Below are positions 7,338-14,190 of a stretch of 19,113 nucleotides of DNA, one piece after another (the first letter of the stretch is position 1; the number at the start of each line of letters is the position of its first letter). The notes under the pieces are model-generated. The model had not been told where the DNA came from and did not search any database. It saw only the letters and a list, made by a program, of their open reading frames with translations. The stretch spans positions 1 to 19,113 of the forward strand of contig DASSBJ010000054.1 of the NCBI GenBank assembly GCA_035698885.1, read 5' to 3'. A program made the position numbers and the translations under genes. This DNA is from VRUE01 sp035698885. GTDB lineage: Bacteria; Actinomycetota; Thermoleophilia; Solirubrobacterales; 70-9.

Positions 7338-7829
7338 GTGCTTCCGCTCATCGGGCTCTTCATCGCCGTGCCGATCCTCGAGCTCTACGTGATCGTCAAG
7401 GTCGGCGGCCTGATCGGCATCCTGCCGACGCTGGTGCTGCTGTTCGCCATGTCGCTGCTCGGCGCGACCCTGCTGCGCCACCAGGGCCGCGGCGCCTGGC
7501 AGCGCTTCAACCGCGCCCTGGGCGAGCGCCGCTTTCCCGGCCGCGAGGTGGCGGATGGCCTGATGATCACGATCGGCGGCGTCCTCCTGCTGACCCCGGG
7601 CTTCATCACCGACGCCGTCGGCCTGCTCCTCCTCATGCCCCCGACCCGGGCGATCGCCCGCCGCGTCCTCCAGGCCTGGGTGGCCCGCCGCTTCCTCGTC
7701 GTCGGCATCGGCGGCATGCGCGGCGCCCCGCCGCGGTACAGCCCAGGCCCGGGCCCCGCGAGCCGTCCCTACGACTTCGAGGGCACCGCGGAGGAGATCG
7801 ACTCCGACGACCCCCAGCTCCCGGGCTAG
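7338..7829 (+). CDS. fxsA: FxsA family membrane protein
   Basis: FxsA is a small inner-membrane protein, named in E. coli for suppressing F exclusion of phage T7; its normal role is unclear. The 163-residue product has the typical hydrophobic segments at about residues 2-20, 25-45 and 75-98. It carries the hallmark LLTPGFITDAVGLLLLMPP, followed by a basic region and a polar, Pro/Gly-rich, acidic tail. The start is the GTG at 7338-7340, set by the TAGGCT box 6 nt upstream. The downstream antiporter gene converges with a gap of only 7 bp. Confidence 0.9.
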   Translation: MLPLIGLFIAVPILELYVIVKVGGLIGILPTLVLLFAMSLLGATLLRHQGRGAWQRFNRALGERRFPGREVADGLMITIGGVLLLTPGFITDAVGLLLLMPPTRAIARRVLQAWVARRFLVVGIGGMRGAPPRYSPGPGPASRPYDFEGTAEEIDSDDPQLPG

Positions 7830-7836
7830 GAGGCCC

Positions 7837-9063
7837 TCAGCCGGCGGCGCCCTGCTCGCCGGCGACCACGAGCGCCCGGTGCACTACAAGCGGCGTCAGC
7901 AGCTCGAAGACGAACACCGCGCCGAGCACGACGGCGGCGACCTGCTCGCCCACCTCGGCCGATCCGACGCTGGCGGTGCTGCTGACCACAAAGGACGCGA
8001 GGCCCACCGCCATCCCGGCCAGCGGCAGCTGCGCCGCGGCGCTCCAGCTGCCGTGGTTGACCTCGCGCCCCTCCCGCGTGAGGAAGAGCCCCAGCCGCCC
8101 GCCGGCCAACCGGCCGACCACGCGGAAGGCGATGAACGCCGCCCCCAGAAGCCCGAGGTCGGCGAAGCGACCGAGATGGGCGTCGGCGCCGGTCACGAGG
8201 AAGAAGACGAGGAAGATCGGCGGCTCCAGGAGGCGGACGTGCTCGAAGACCGCGGGCGGCGTGCGGCGGTCGTTGGCGGCCACCGCGCCCATGACCAGCG
8301 CCACGATGACAACCGACGCCTCCAGATAGCGCGCCGCGCCGACCGCGAGGATCAGCAGAACCCAGACGAGCAGGAACTGATGGTCCCGCGACTCGATGCG
8401 CGCCGCGAGCGCGGCGAGCAACCGGCCGCCGACGTAGCCGCATGCCAACGAGGCGCCGAGGATCTGCAGGAGCGCCATGCCGGCGGTCGCCGTGGCGGAC
8501 TCATCGGCGATCCGAGCCAGCACGAGCGGCGCGCCGATCCCGAAGAGCAGCGCCGCACAGACGTTGTTGACGGCGGTGGCGGCCAGCAGGTCGTCGGTGA
8601 ACCGGCCCGCGGCGCGCTGCTCTGCCACCAGGGCGCGGACCGTGACCGGAGCGGTCGCCGGGGAGAGCGCCGCCAGCAGGAAGGCCACCGTCGGCCGGCC
8701 GCCGACCGCGACGACCACAGAAAAAACGGCGACGAAGCTTGCGAGGCTGCCGAGGACCGCCATCGGGATCACGGTGCGCCGCACGCTGCGCAGGACCGCC
8801 AGCCGGAGGCGGTCCCCGAGCAGGAAGACCATGGCCGCCAGCGCAACGCTGGCGACGGGACGGAGCGCCTGGAGCCGATCCTCGTCGATCGCGCCGAACG
8901 CCTGCGGGCCGAGGGCAAGCCCGATCGCCAGGAACACGATCACCTCGGAAATCGGGAGATAGCGGCGCGTCAGCACCGCCCCGCCCAGCGCCGCGGCGCC
9001 GAGGGCGCCGACCAGCAGCACGGGGCCGGCGCTGAGTTCGGGGCTCACGGCTGCGATCGGCAT
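7837..9063 (-). CDS. CPA-family cation:proton antiporter homologue with Asn-Asn at the ion site
   Basis: The 408-residue protein has about 12 membrane segments in the Na+/H+ exchanger (CPA) layout. It starts with ISEVIVFLAIGLALGP, typical of segments 1-2. The core region ALSPATAPVTVRALVAEQ followed by LLAATAVNNVCAALLF aligns with the family's unwound segment and ion-binding helix. In CPA2 proteins that helix carries Asp-Asp and in CPA1 Asn-Asp; here the pair is Asn166-Asn167, so the ion-binding aspartate appears to be missing. There is no C-terminal TrkA/RCK domain. The start is probably the ATG at 9061-9063, with a G-rich stretch just upstream; a GTG at codon 6 is also possible. Transport activity is uncertain. 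Confidence 0.85.
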   Translation of the reverse strand: MPIAAVSPELSAGPVLLVGALGAAALGGAVLTRRYLPISEVIVFLAIGLALGPQAFGAIDEDRLQALRPVASVALAAMVFLLGDRLRLAVLRSVRRTVIPMAVLGSLASFVAVFSVVVAVGGRPTVAFLLAALSPATAPVTVRALVAEQRAAGRFTDDLLAATAVNNVCAALLFGIGAPLVLARIADESATATAGMALLQILGASLACGYVGGRLLAALAARIESRDHQFLLVWVLLILAVGAARYLEASVVIVALVMGAVAANDRRTPPAVFEHVRLLEPPIFLVFFLVTGADAHLGRFADLGLLGAAFIAFRVVGRLAGGRLGLFLTREGREVNHGSWSAAAQLPLAGMAVGLASFVVSSTASVGSAEVGEQVAAVVLGAVFVFELLTPLVVHRALVVAGEQGAAG

Positions 9064-9123
9064 CTGCGCCCCCGCGCTGACGACGGATTCGTTCGCACCT
9101 CAGCCCCCTACCCGAATCCACAG

Positions 9124-9144
9124 GCCGGCCACCGCACGGCCGGC
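9124..9144. terminator. Hairpin between the DUF59 gene and the antiporter gene
   Basis: GCCGGCC at 9124-9130 pairs GGCCGGC at 9138-9144 with a 7-nt loop. It lies 41 bp downstream of the minus-strand DUF59 stop and upstream of the antiporter start. It may be a terminator or simply GC-rich chance; no T-tract follows on either strand. Confidence 0.3.
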
Positions 9145-9184
9145 TGCGACGCCCTTGAATCCCCTCTGTCCCCGCGATCCCTGG

Positions 9185-9502
9185 CTAGAAGCCAAGGGCG
9201 AACTTGGCGTCCTCGGTCATCATCTCCGGGCTCCAGGGGGGGTCGAAGATCATCTTTGGGTGGACGGTCTTGACGCCGGGGAGGTCGCCGACGAACTCCT
9301 TCATCTGCTCGGAGACCTGGGGGCCGATCGGGCAGGCCGGGGTCGTCAGGGTGAAGGTGACGTAGACGTCCTCGTTCTCGATCTCGACGTCGTAGACGAG
9401 GCCGAGCGAGACGAAGTCGAGCCCCAGCTCGGGGTCGATCACCTCCTCGAGCGCCTCCATCACGTCGTCTTCGGTCAGCACGTCGCTCTGGTTCTCGGGC
9501 AT
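9185..9502 (-). CDS. DUF59 / MIP18-family Fe-S cluster assembly factor (SufT/PaaD-like)
   Basis: This 105-residue protein belongs to the MIP18 (DUF59) family, whose members help mature Fe-S proteins. The signature is clear: VMEALEEVIDPELGLDFVS, then LVYDVEIENEDVYVTFTL, then TTPACPIGP containing the conserved cysteine of this family, and the closing FDPPWSPEMM. Length is typical for a single-domain member. Function in the SUF pathway is inferred from the family and from sufBD in the same window; it is not in the sufBD operon. The ATG at 9500-9502 lies 6 nt after a minus-strand TAGGCT, so the transcript is probably leaderless. It diverges from the small gene at 9562. Confidence 0.92.
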   Translation of the reverse strand: MPENQSDVLTEDDVMEALEEVIDPELGLDFVSLGLVYDVEIENEDVYVTFTLTTPACPIGPQVSEQMKEFVGDLPGVKTVHPKMIFDPPWSPEMMTEDAKFALGF

Positions 9503-9561
9503 TCCAAAAGCCTAGCGATGCGCCGGCCCGACCCTCGAGACCGTTGGCTAGGCTGCCGTCG
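9503..9561. promoter_or_regulatory. Divergent promoter with symmetric TAGGCT boxes
   Basis: AGCCTAGC at 9509-9516 and GCTAGGCT at 9547-9554 form a perfect 8-bp inverted repeat. Each arm contains TAGGCT oriented towards its own gene: 6 nt before the minus-strand ATG at 9502 and 7 nt before the plus-strand ATG at 9562. The simplest reading is two back-to-back -10 elements of leaderless promoters; a dimeric regulator site is an alternative. Confidence 0.45.
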
Positions 9562-9957
9562 ATGAGCGAGAACCGGGGACAGGTGCTGCGCCGGTCGATC
9601 GGCATCGTCTTCGACGACGGCGCGCTGCTGGCGCTCAGCGGCGAGCGGCCGCGGGGCGCCGGCGAGCACGGCGACGAGCGGTTGGCCACGGTGCTTCGCG
9701 AGCCTGACGGAAGCTTGAACGAGGTCTCCGAGACGCTGCTCTCGACCGAATACGGACCCGATGGCGTGCAGCGCCGGGCGACGCTGGAGCTGTGGACCGA
9801 CCGCGAGGGAGGGCAGGCGTTGCGCGGTGGCGGGACGCTGATCGGCGCCAGCGAGGCGCGCGGGCCGGGCACCGTCTCCGAGGTCGCCTTCTTCCGCTGG
9901 GCGCTCGAGGGCCGCGAGGGGCTCGGCCACTACGAGCTGGTGCGCGAGGATGACTGA
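9562..9957 (+). CDS. Hypothetical protein coupled to a HAD phosphatase
   Basis: I do not recognise this 131-residue protein with confidence. It has no signal peptide or membrane segment, no cysteine and no histidine cluster. The pattern of short hydrophobic strands broken by charged turns suggests a beta-rich fold (SIGIVFDDGALLALSG, RRATLELWTDREGG). The ending FFRWALEGREGLGHYELV loosely recalls the C-terminal part of lipocalin-like DUF7064 proteins; that is a weak impression only. I chose the ATG at 9562 over a TTG at 9544 because TAGGCT at 9549-9554 is correctly placed for a leaderless start. Its stop overlaps the HAD gene start by 8 nt, implying coupled expression. Confidence 0.75.
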   Translation: MSENRGQVLRRSIGIVFDDGALLALSGERPRGAGEHGDERLATVLREPDGSLNEVSETLLSTEYGPDGVQRRATLELWTDREGGQALRGGGTLIGASEARGPGTVSEVAFFRWALEGREGLGHYELVREDD

Positions 9958-10603
9958 CGCGGCGCCGAAATTCGAGGCGGTCGTCTCCGACTTCGGCGGC
10001 GTGCTGACGACGCCGCTGGTCGAGTCGTTCATGGCTTTCCAGGACCGCACCGGGATCACGCCGGAGTCCCTCGGCAAGGGCATGCAGGCGGCGGCCGAGG
10101 CGAACGGCGGCAGCAACCCGCTGTTCGAGATGGAGCGCGGCGAGATCAGCGAGGCGATCTTCCTCGAGCGCCTGACCGCCGGCCTCGAACCCCTGCTCGG
10201 CCACGCCCCCGAGATGCACAGCTTCAAAGAGATCTACTTCGAGGCGCTCGAACCGAATCCGCCGATGATCGAGCTGATGCGCGAGCTCAGGGACTCCGGC
10301 TACCGGATGGCGATGCTGACCAACAACGTGCGCGAGTGGGAGCCCTGGTGGCGGCCGATGCTGCCGGTCGACGAGATCTTCGAGACCGTCGTCGACTCCG
10401 GCTTCGTCGGCTGCCGCAAGCCCGAATCGAGGATCTACGAGATAGTCCTCGAGCGCATCTCCCTGCCGGCCGAGTCCTGCCTCTTCGTCGACGACGTGAA
10501 GGTCAACTGCGAAGGCGCCGAGAAGGCCGGCATGACCGCGATCCACTTCCAGGACACCGACCAGGCAATTTCAGATATCAGGCAAACCCTGGATGTCGGA
10601 TAA
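9950..10603 (+). CDS. HAD superfamily hydrolase, subfamily IA
   Basis: This 217-residue HAD phosphatase-type protein has all four motifs. Motif I is VVSDFGGVLTT with nucleophile Asp14; the second acid of DxD is Gly16, as often seen in DFGGVL-type members near the EPHX1 N-terminal group. Motif II is Thr124 in MLTNN. Motif III is Lys157 in GCRKPESRIYE. Motif IV is Asp181-Asp182 in CLFVDDVKVN. A helical cap sits between motifs I and II (about residues 20-95). Because the acid/base Asp of motif I is absent, phosphatase activity may be weak or the chemistry different. The substrate is unknown. It overlaps the preceding small gene by 8 nt. Confidence 0.9.
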   Translation: MTDAAPKFEAVVSDFGGVLTTPLVESFMAFQDRTGITPESLGKGMQAAAEANGGSNPLFEMERGEISEAIFLERLTAGLEPLLGHAPEMHSFKEIYFEALEPNPPMIELMRELRDSGYRMAMLTNNVREWEPWWRPMLPVDEIFETVVDSGFVGCRKPESRIYEIVLERISLPAESCLFVDDVKVNCEGAEKAGMTAIHFQDTDQAISDIRQTLDVG

Positions 10604-10620
10604 ATAGCGTCCGGCCTGGG

Positions 10621-11076
10621 CTAGTTGTCCGAGCCGGCGCGGTCCCAGACGTAGAGATCCACCGCCTCCGCCGCCAGCTCCATCAGGCGGGGCTGGGAGA
10701 GCAGGTCGAGGACCAGCTCGAGGGCGTCGTCTTCGGTGACGCCGGCGTCGACCGCCTCCTCGCCGCGGAAGCCGGCGGCCAGCTTGAGCGCCTCGCGGCG
10801 GTTCTCGCCGAGCGAGCCGAAGGCGCCCATGAGGAAGTCGCGGTTGGGGACCGGCTGACCGAGCTCGAGCGAGCCGTGCCAGGCGGCGAGCATCGAGAGG
10901 TCGTGCTCGTCGAGCTCGGAGAGCGCTTTCGCGTAGTGGACCTCGAGCTCGTCGTCGGGGATCTCGTCGACCCAGGCGCGGACCGCCTCGCCGAGCAGCT
11001 GACGACGGGCCTCGCGGCCGATCGAGTCGGCGATCGCGCGGATCGCGTCGGCGGGGTCTACGAAGCAGAGTGCCAT
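10621..11076 (-). CDS. Hypothetical helical acidic protein
   Basis: I do not recognise this 151-residue protein. It is acidic, predicted to be almost entirely alpha-helical, and has no signal peptide or membrane segment; its single cysteine is near the N-terminus (MALCFVDPADAIRAIADSIG). The body is rich in Leu, Ala and Glu, with EIPDDELEVHYAKALSELDE and an RREALKLAAGF helix. Codon use matches the neighbours and the antisense frames look like shadows, so I take it as real. It converges on the HAD gene with a 17-bp gap and diverges from the AddB-like gene. TAGATT (11093 to 11088) lies 11 nt before the ATG. Confidence 0.7.
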   Translation of the reverse strand: MALCFVDPADAIRAIADSIGREARRQLLGEAVRAWVDEIPDDELEVHYAKALSELDEHDLSMLAAWHGSLELGQPVPNRDFLMGAFGSLGENRREALKLAAGFRGEEAVDAGVTEDDALELVLDLLSQPRLMELAAEAVDLYVWDRAGSDN

Positions 11077-11211
11077 TTGCTGCGCTCAATCTAGAGCCGG
11101 GCGTGGACGGCAAAGCCGGGGGCGGAAACTCGCCATTTGCGGCTTCCCGAGGCGGTTCCGCGGGGCCACCGGGCGCGCCGGACGGCGACCTATGCTGGGT
11201 CGCTTGCCCCT
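11077..11211. promoter_or_regulatory. Divergent intergenic region before the AddAB-like operon
   Basis: This 135-bp gap should hold promoters for both flanking genes. Candidates are TAGATT on the minus strand (11093 to 11088) and TATGCT on the plus strand (11191-11196, 15 nt before the ATG at 11212). A 9-bp direct repeat, GCCATTTGC, occurs at 11072-11080 (over the minus-strand start codon) and 11132-11140; it may be chance. No Shine-Dalgarno is seen before 11212. Confidence 0.35.
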
Positions 11212-14190
11212 ATGTCGATGAAGCTGATCCACGGACCCCCCAACTCCGGTCGCGCAGACCGGATCCAGGCGCTGTTCCGCGCGGCGCTCGACCGCGACCC
11301 GGTGCTCGTCCTGCCCACTCTCGACGACGTCTTCCGCTTCGAGCGCAGCCTCTGCGCCGGCGGCGCCGCGCTCGGCGGCTCGGTGCTGACCTTCGCCGAC
11401 CTCTTCCGCGAGGTCGCCCGGTCGTGCGGGGCGCCGGCCGGCGGCGAGCTGACGCCGGCCCAGCGCCTCGCCGCCGTCTCGGCCGGGATCGCGGCGCGGC
11501 GCGGCGGGCTGGGACCGCTGCGGCGCTCCACCGCGCGGCCGGGCTTCGCGATCCCCTTCGAGCGGCTGCTCGACGAGCTGCAGGCGGCCGGCCTCGAGCC
11601 GGCGGCGCTGGAGTCGGAGGCGCAGACGCTCGAGTCCTCCGCCTACCTGGGCGACCTGACCGCGCTCTTCGCCGCTTACGCCGAGATCCGCGACGGGCTG
11701 GGGATGCGCGACGTCCACGGGCTCGCGGCGGCGGCGATCGAGGCGCTGCGGGCCGCCCCCGACGCCTGGGGCGAGCGACCGGTCTTCCTCTACGAGCCGG
11801 GCGAGCCGACCGGCAACCAGCGGCGATTGCTGGCGGCGCTGCGCGAGGCAACCGAGGTCACCGTCGCCCTCGCCTACGAGGAGGACCACCCGGGGCTCGC
11901 CGCGCGTGACTCGCTGATCGAGACGCTGAGCGAGCTCGCCGACGAGTCGGAGGCGCTGTCGGGCGTGGCGGAGCCGGCGCCGTTCGGCATCGACCCGCTG
12001 CTCGTCCACCTGCAGCGCGAGCTCGGTCGGCCCGAGCCGGCGCGGCGCCCGCCCGGCGACGCGCTGGTGCTGCTGCGCTCGGCCGGCGAGCGATCCGAGG
12101 CCGAGGCGATCGGCGCGCAGGCGGCGAAGCTGATCGACGCCGGCGCCGATCCGGCGGCGATCGCGATCGCCGTGCGCGACCCGGCGCGGCGCGGCCCGCT
12201 GCTCGCCGACGTGCTCGAGTCCTACGGGATCGCCGTCGCGCTGGAGGCCGAGGTGCCGGTCGCGGCGACCTCGGTCGGCGGCGCCCTGATCGCCCTGCTC
12301 GAGGCCGAGCTCGGCGCCGGCCGGGTCGGCGACCTGCTGCGCTTCCTGCGCGGCCCCTCCGGCGTCTCCCCCGCCCGGGTCGACTGGTTCGAGCGTGCCG
12401 CGCGGCGGCGTCGGCTGCGCGGCGCCGCCGACGCGCTGGAGCTGTGGGAAGAGCGCTACGAGCGGCTGCCAGGCGACCTCTTGGCCGTGCGCGAGGCCGC
12501 CGCCGAGGGGCCCGCGGCGCTGGCCGGGGCGCTGGCGCGGCTGGCTCCGACGCTCGCCTCGCGGCCGCTGCGCGGCGCGGGGGACGGGCCCGAGCCGCAG
12601 CGCGGCGACGGCCTCGAGCTGCGCGCGGCGGCGGCGATCGCGAGCGCGCTGGGCGACCTCGCCGAGCTGCCCGGGCTCGCGCCGGAACCGGAGGGCCTGA
12701 CCGCCACCCTGCGCGAGCTGCGCTTCGACGCCTGGAGCGGCCCGGTCGAGGGCCGAGTGCGCATCGCCAGCCCCTACCGGCTGCGCGCCTCGCGCTTCGA
12801 GCACGTCTTCGTCGCCTCGCTCCAGGACGGCGAGTTCCCGCGCCGCGAGCGCCGCGATGACCCCTTCCTCGCCGAAGCGCAGCGGCTGGCGCTCGGGCTC
12901 GACCCGCGCCGCGATCCCGAGGCCGAGGAGCGCTACCTCTTCCACGCCTGCCTGGCGCTGCCGAGCAGGCGGCTCTTCCTCTCCTACCGCGACAGCGACG
13001 AGGACGGCGTCGCCGAGGCCCGCTCGCCGTTCCTCGACGAGGTCCGGCGCCTGCTCGACCCCCCGCCGCCGGCGGACGGCGAGGACCCGGTCGAGGCGGA
13101 GCTGACGATCGCCCGCGAGCTGACCGACGTGCGCCTGCCGCGCGACCTGCATCCATCGGGCGACCGCCTGCGGCGCGCCCGTCGTGCCGAGGCGGCGAGC
13201 CGCGCGCCCGGGCCGCTCGCCAACCCGGAGGTGCTTGCCGCGCTCGCCGCCGTGCCGGCCTACGGCGGCACGACGCTGGAGGGCTTCGACACCTGCTCCT
13301 ACCGCTGGTTCGTCTCCCACGAGCTCGACCCGCAGCCGCTCGACCCGGCGCCCGATCCGCTCGTCCAGGGCGGGCTGATGCACCGGGTGCTGGAGCGCCT
13401 CTACGGCGAGCGGCCGGACGGCGACGCCCTCCCCCGCCCCGGCTCGCTCGCCGCCTGGACGGCCCGCGCGCGGCAGCTGGTCGAGGAGGAGTCCTCCGAG
13501 CGCGGGCTCGGCGCCCACCCCGCCGAGCGGGCGATCGCGCGCCGGGTCGAGGGCCTGCTGGAGCGCTTCCTCGCCGACGAGGCGGCCCGCGCCCCGGCAG
13601 GCTTCGAGCCCTGGCTGCTCGAGGCGCGCTTCGGCGAGGACGAGGGGGCCGAGCGCCCGCCGCTGGCGATCGACGGCTGGGCGCTGCACGGCGCGATCGA
13701 CCGGGTCGACCGCGACGCCGAAGGTCGCGCGCTCGTCGTCGACTACAAGCTCTCACGCAGCGTCACGCCGCTGGTCAAGTTCGAGCAGCAGGCGAAGCTG
13801 CAGCTGCAGCTCTACCTGATCGCGGTCGCCGAGCACTGGGGCGCCGACGCGGCCGGCGGGCTCTACCACCCGCTGCGCGGCACCTCGGCCAACTCGCGGC
13901 GGCCGCGCGGCGCCGTGCGCGAGGACGCCGCCGCCGGGCTCGCGGCCTACGACCTCTACGACAGCGATCTGCTCGGGCGCGAGGAGTTCGAGGCGATGCT
14001 GGCCGACGCGCGCCGCCGCGCCGGTGAGATCGTCGCGCGGATGCGGCGCGGCGACATCCGCCGCGACCCCGGCCCGCGGCCGGGCCTGCGCGGCCACGAC
14101 GTCTGCCCGGCCTTCTGCGACTTCGCGCCGATCTGCCGCCGCGACCGGGCGCCGGCCGGGGCCGACGAGGGCGAGTGGGAGGAACGGTGA
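11212..14190 (+). CDS. AddB-like exonuclease subunit (PD-(D/E)XK, Fe-S, degenerate helicase)
   Basis: The 992-residue protein has the AddB layout: an N-terminal helicase-like region and a C-terminal RecB-type nuclease. The Walker A position reads HGPPNSGRAD (residues 7-16), lacking the GKT/GKS core, so ATP hydrolysis is doubtful; a helicase remnant remains in RFEHVFVASLQDGEFPRR. The nuclease is intact: His724 in GGLMHRVLE, Asp830 in AIDRVD, and Asp844/Lys846 in VVDYKLS. Cys695 (FDTCSYRWF), Cys965, Cys969 and Cys975 (CPAFCDFAPIC) would bind a 4Fe-4S cluster; the C-x3-C spacing differs from the usual C-x2-C of AddB. ATG 11212 fits the protein start, with ATG 11218 as alternative. The partner gene overlaps its stop (GTGA). 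Role: DNA double-strand-end resection. Confidence 0.88.
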   Translation: MSMKLIHGPPNSGRADRIQALFRAALDRDPVLVLPTLDDVFRFERSLCAGGAALGGSVLTFADLFREVARSCGAPAGGELTPAQRLAAVSAGIAARRGGLGPLRRSTARPGFAIPFERLLDELQAAGLEPAALESEAQTLESSAYLGDLTALFAAYAEIRDGLGMRDVHGLAAAAIEALRAAPDAWGERPVFLYEPGEPTGNQRRLLAALREATEVTVALAYEEDHPGLAARDSLIETLSELADESEALSGVAEPAPFGIDPLLVHLQRELGRPEPARRPPGDALVLLRSAGERSEAEAIGAQAAKLIDAGADPAAIAIAVRDPARRGPLLADVLESYGIAVALEAEVPVAATSVGGALIALLEAELGAGRVGDLLRFLRGPSGVSPARVDWFERAARRRRLRGAADALELWEERYERLPGDLLAVREAAAEGPAALAGALARLAPTLASRPLRGAGDGPEPQRGDGLELRAAAAIASALGDLAELPGLAPEPEGLTATLRELRFDAWSGPVEGRVRIASPYRLRASRFEHVFVASLQDGEFPRRERRDDPFLAEAQRLALGLDPRRDPEAEERYLFHACLALPSRRLFLSYRDSDEDGVAEARSPFLDEVRRLLDPPPPADGEDPVEAELTIARELTDVRLPRDLHPSGDRLRRARRAEAASRAPGPLANPEVLAALAAVPAYGGTTLEGFDTCSYRWFVSHELDPQPLDPAPDPLVQGGLMHRVLERLYGERPDGDALPRPGSLAAWTARARQLVEEESSERGLGAHPAERAIARRVEGLLERFLADEAARAPAGFEPWLLEARFGEDEGAERPPLAIDGWALHGAIDRVDRDAEGRALVVDYKLSRSVTPLVKFEQQAKLQLQLYLIAVAEHWGADAAGGLYHPLRGTSANSRRPRGAVREDAAAGLAAYDLYDSDLLGREEFEAMLADARRRAGEIVARMRRGDIRRDPGPRPGLRGHDVCPAFCDFAPICRRDRAPAGADEGEWEER

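Noticed and set aside
7879..9273. A 464-codon plus-strand frame opposite the antiporter
   Set aside because: It is a charged, low-complexity shadow; the minus strand encodes a clear membrane antiporter.
11072..11140. 9-bp direct repeat GCCATTTGC as an operator
   Set aside because: There are only two copies, one of them over a start codon. Chance cannot be excluded and no regulator is nearby.
11086..13689. An 867-codon open frame on the minus strand
   Set aside because: It is antisense to the AddB-like gene, is dominated by Arg/Ala/Gly/Leu, has no recognisable domain, and arises from GC-biased third positions of the true gene.
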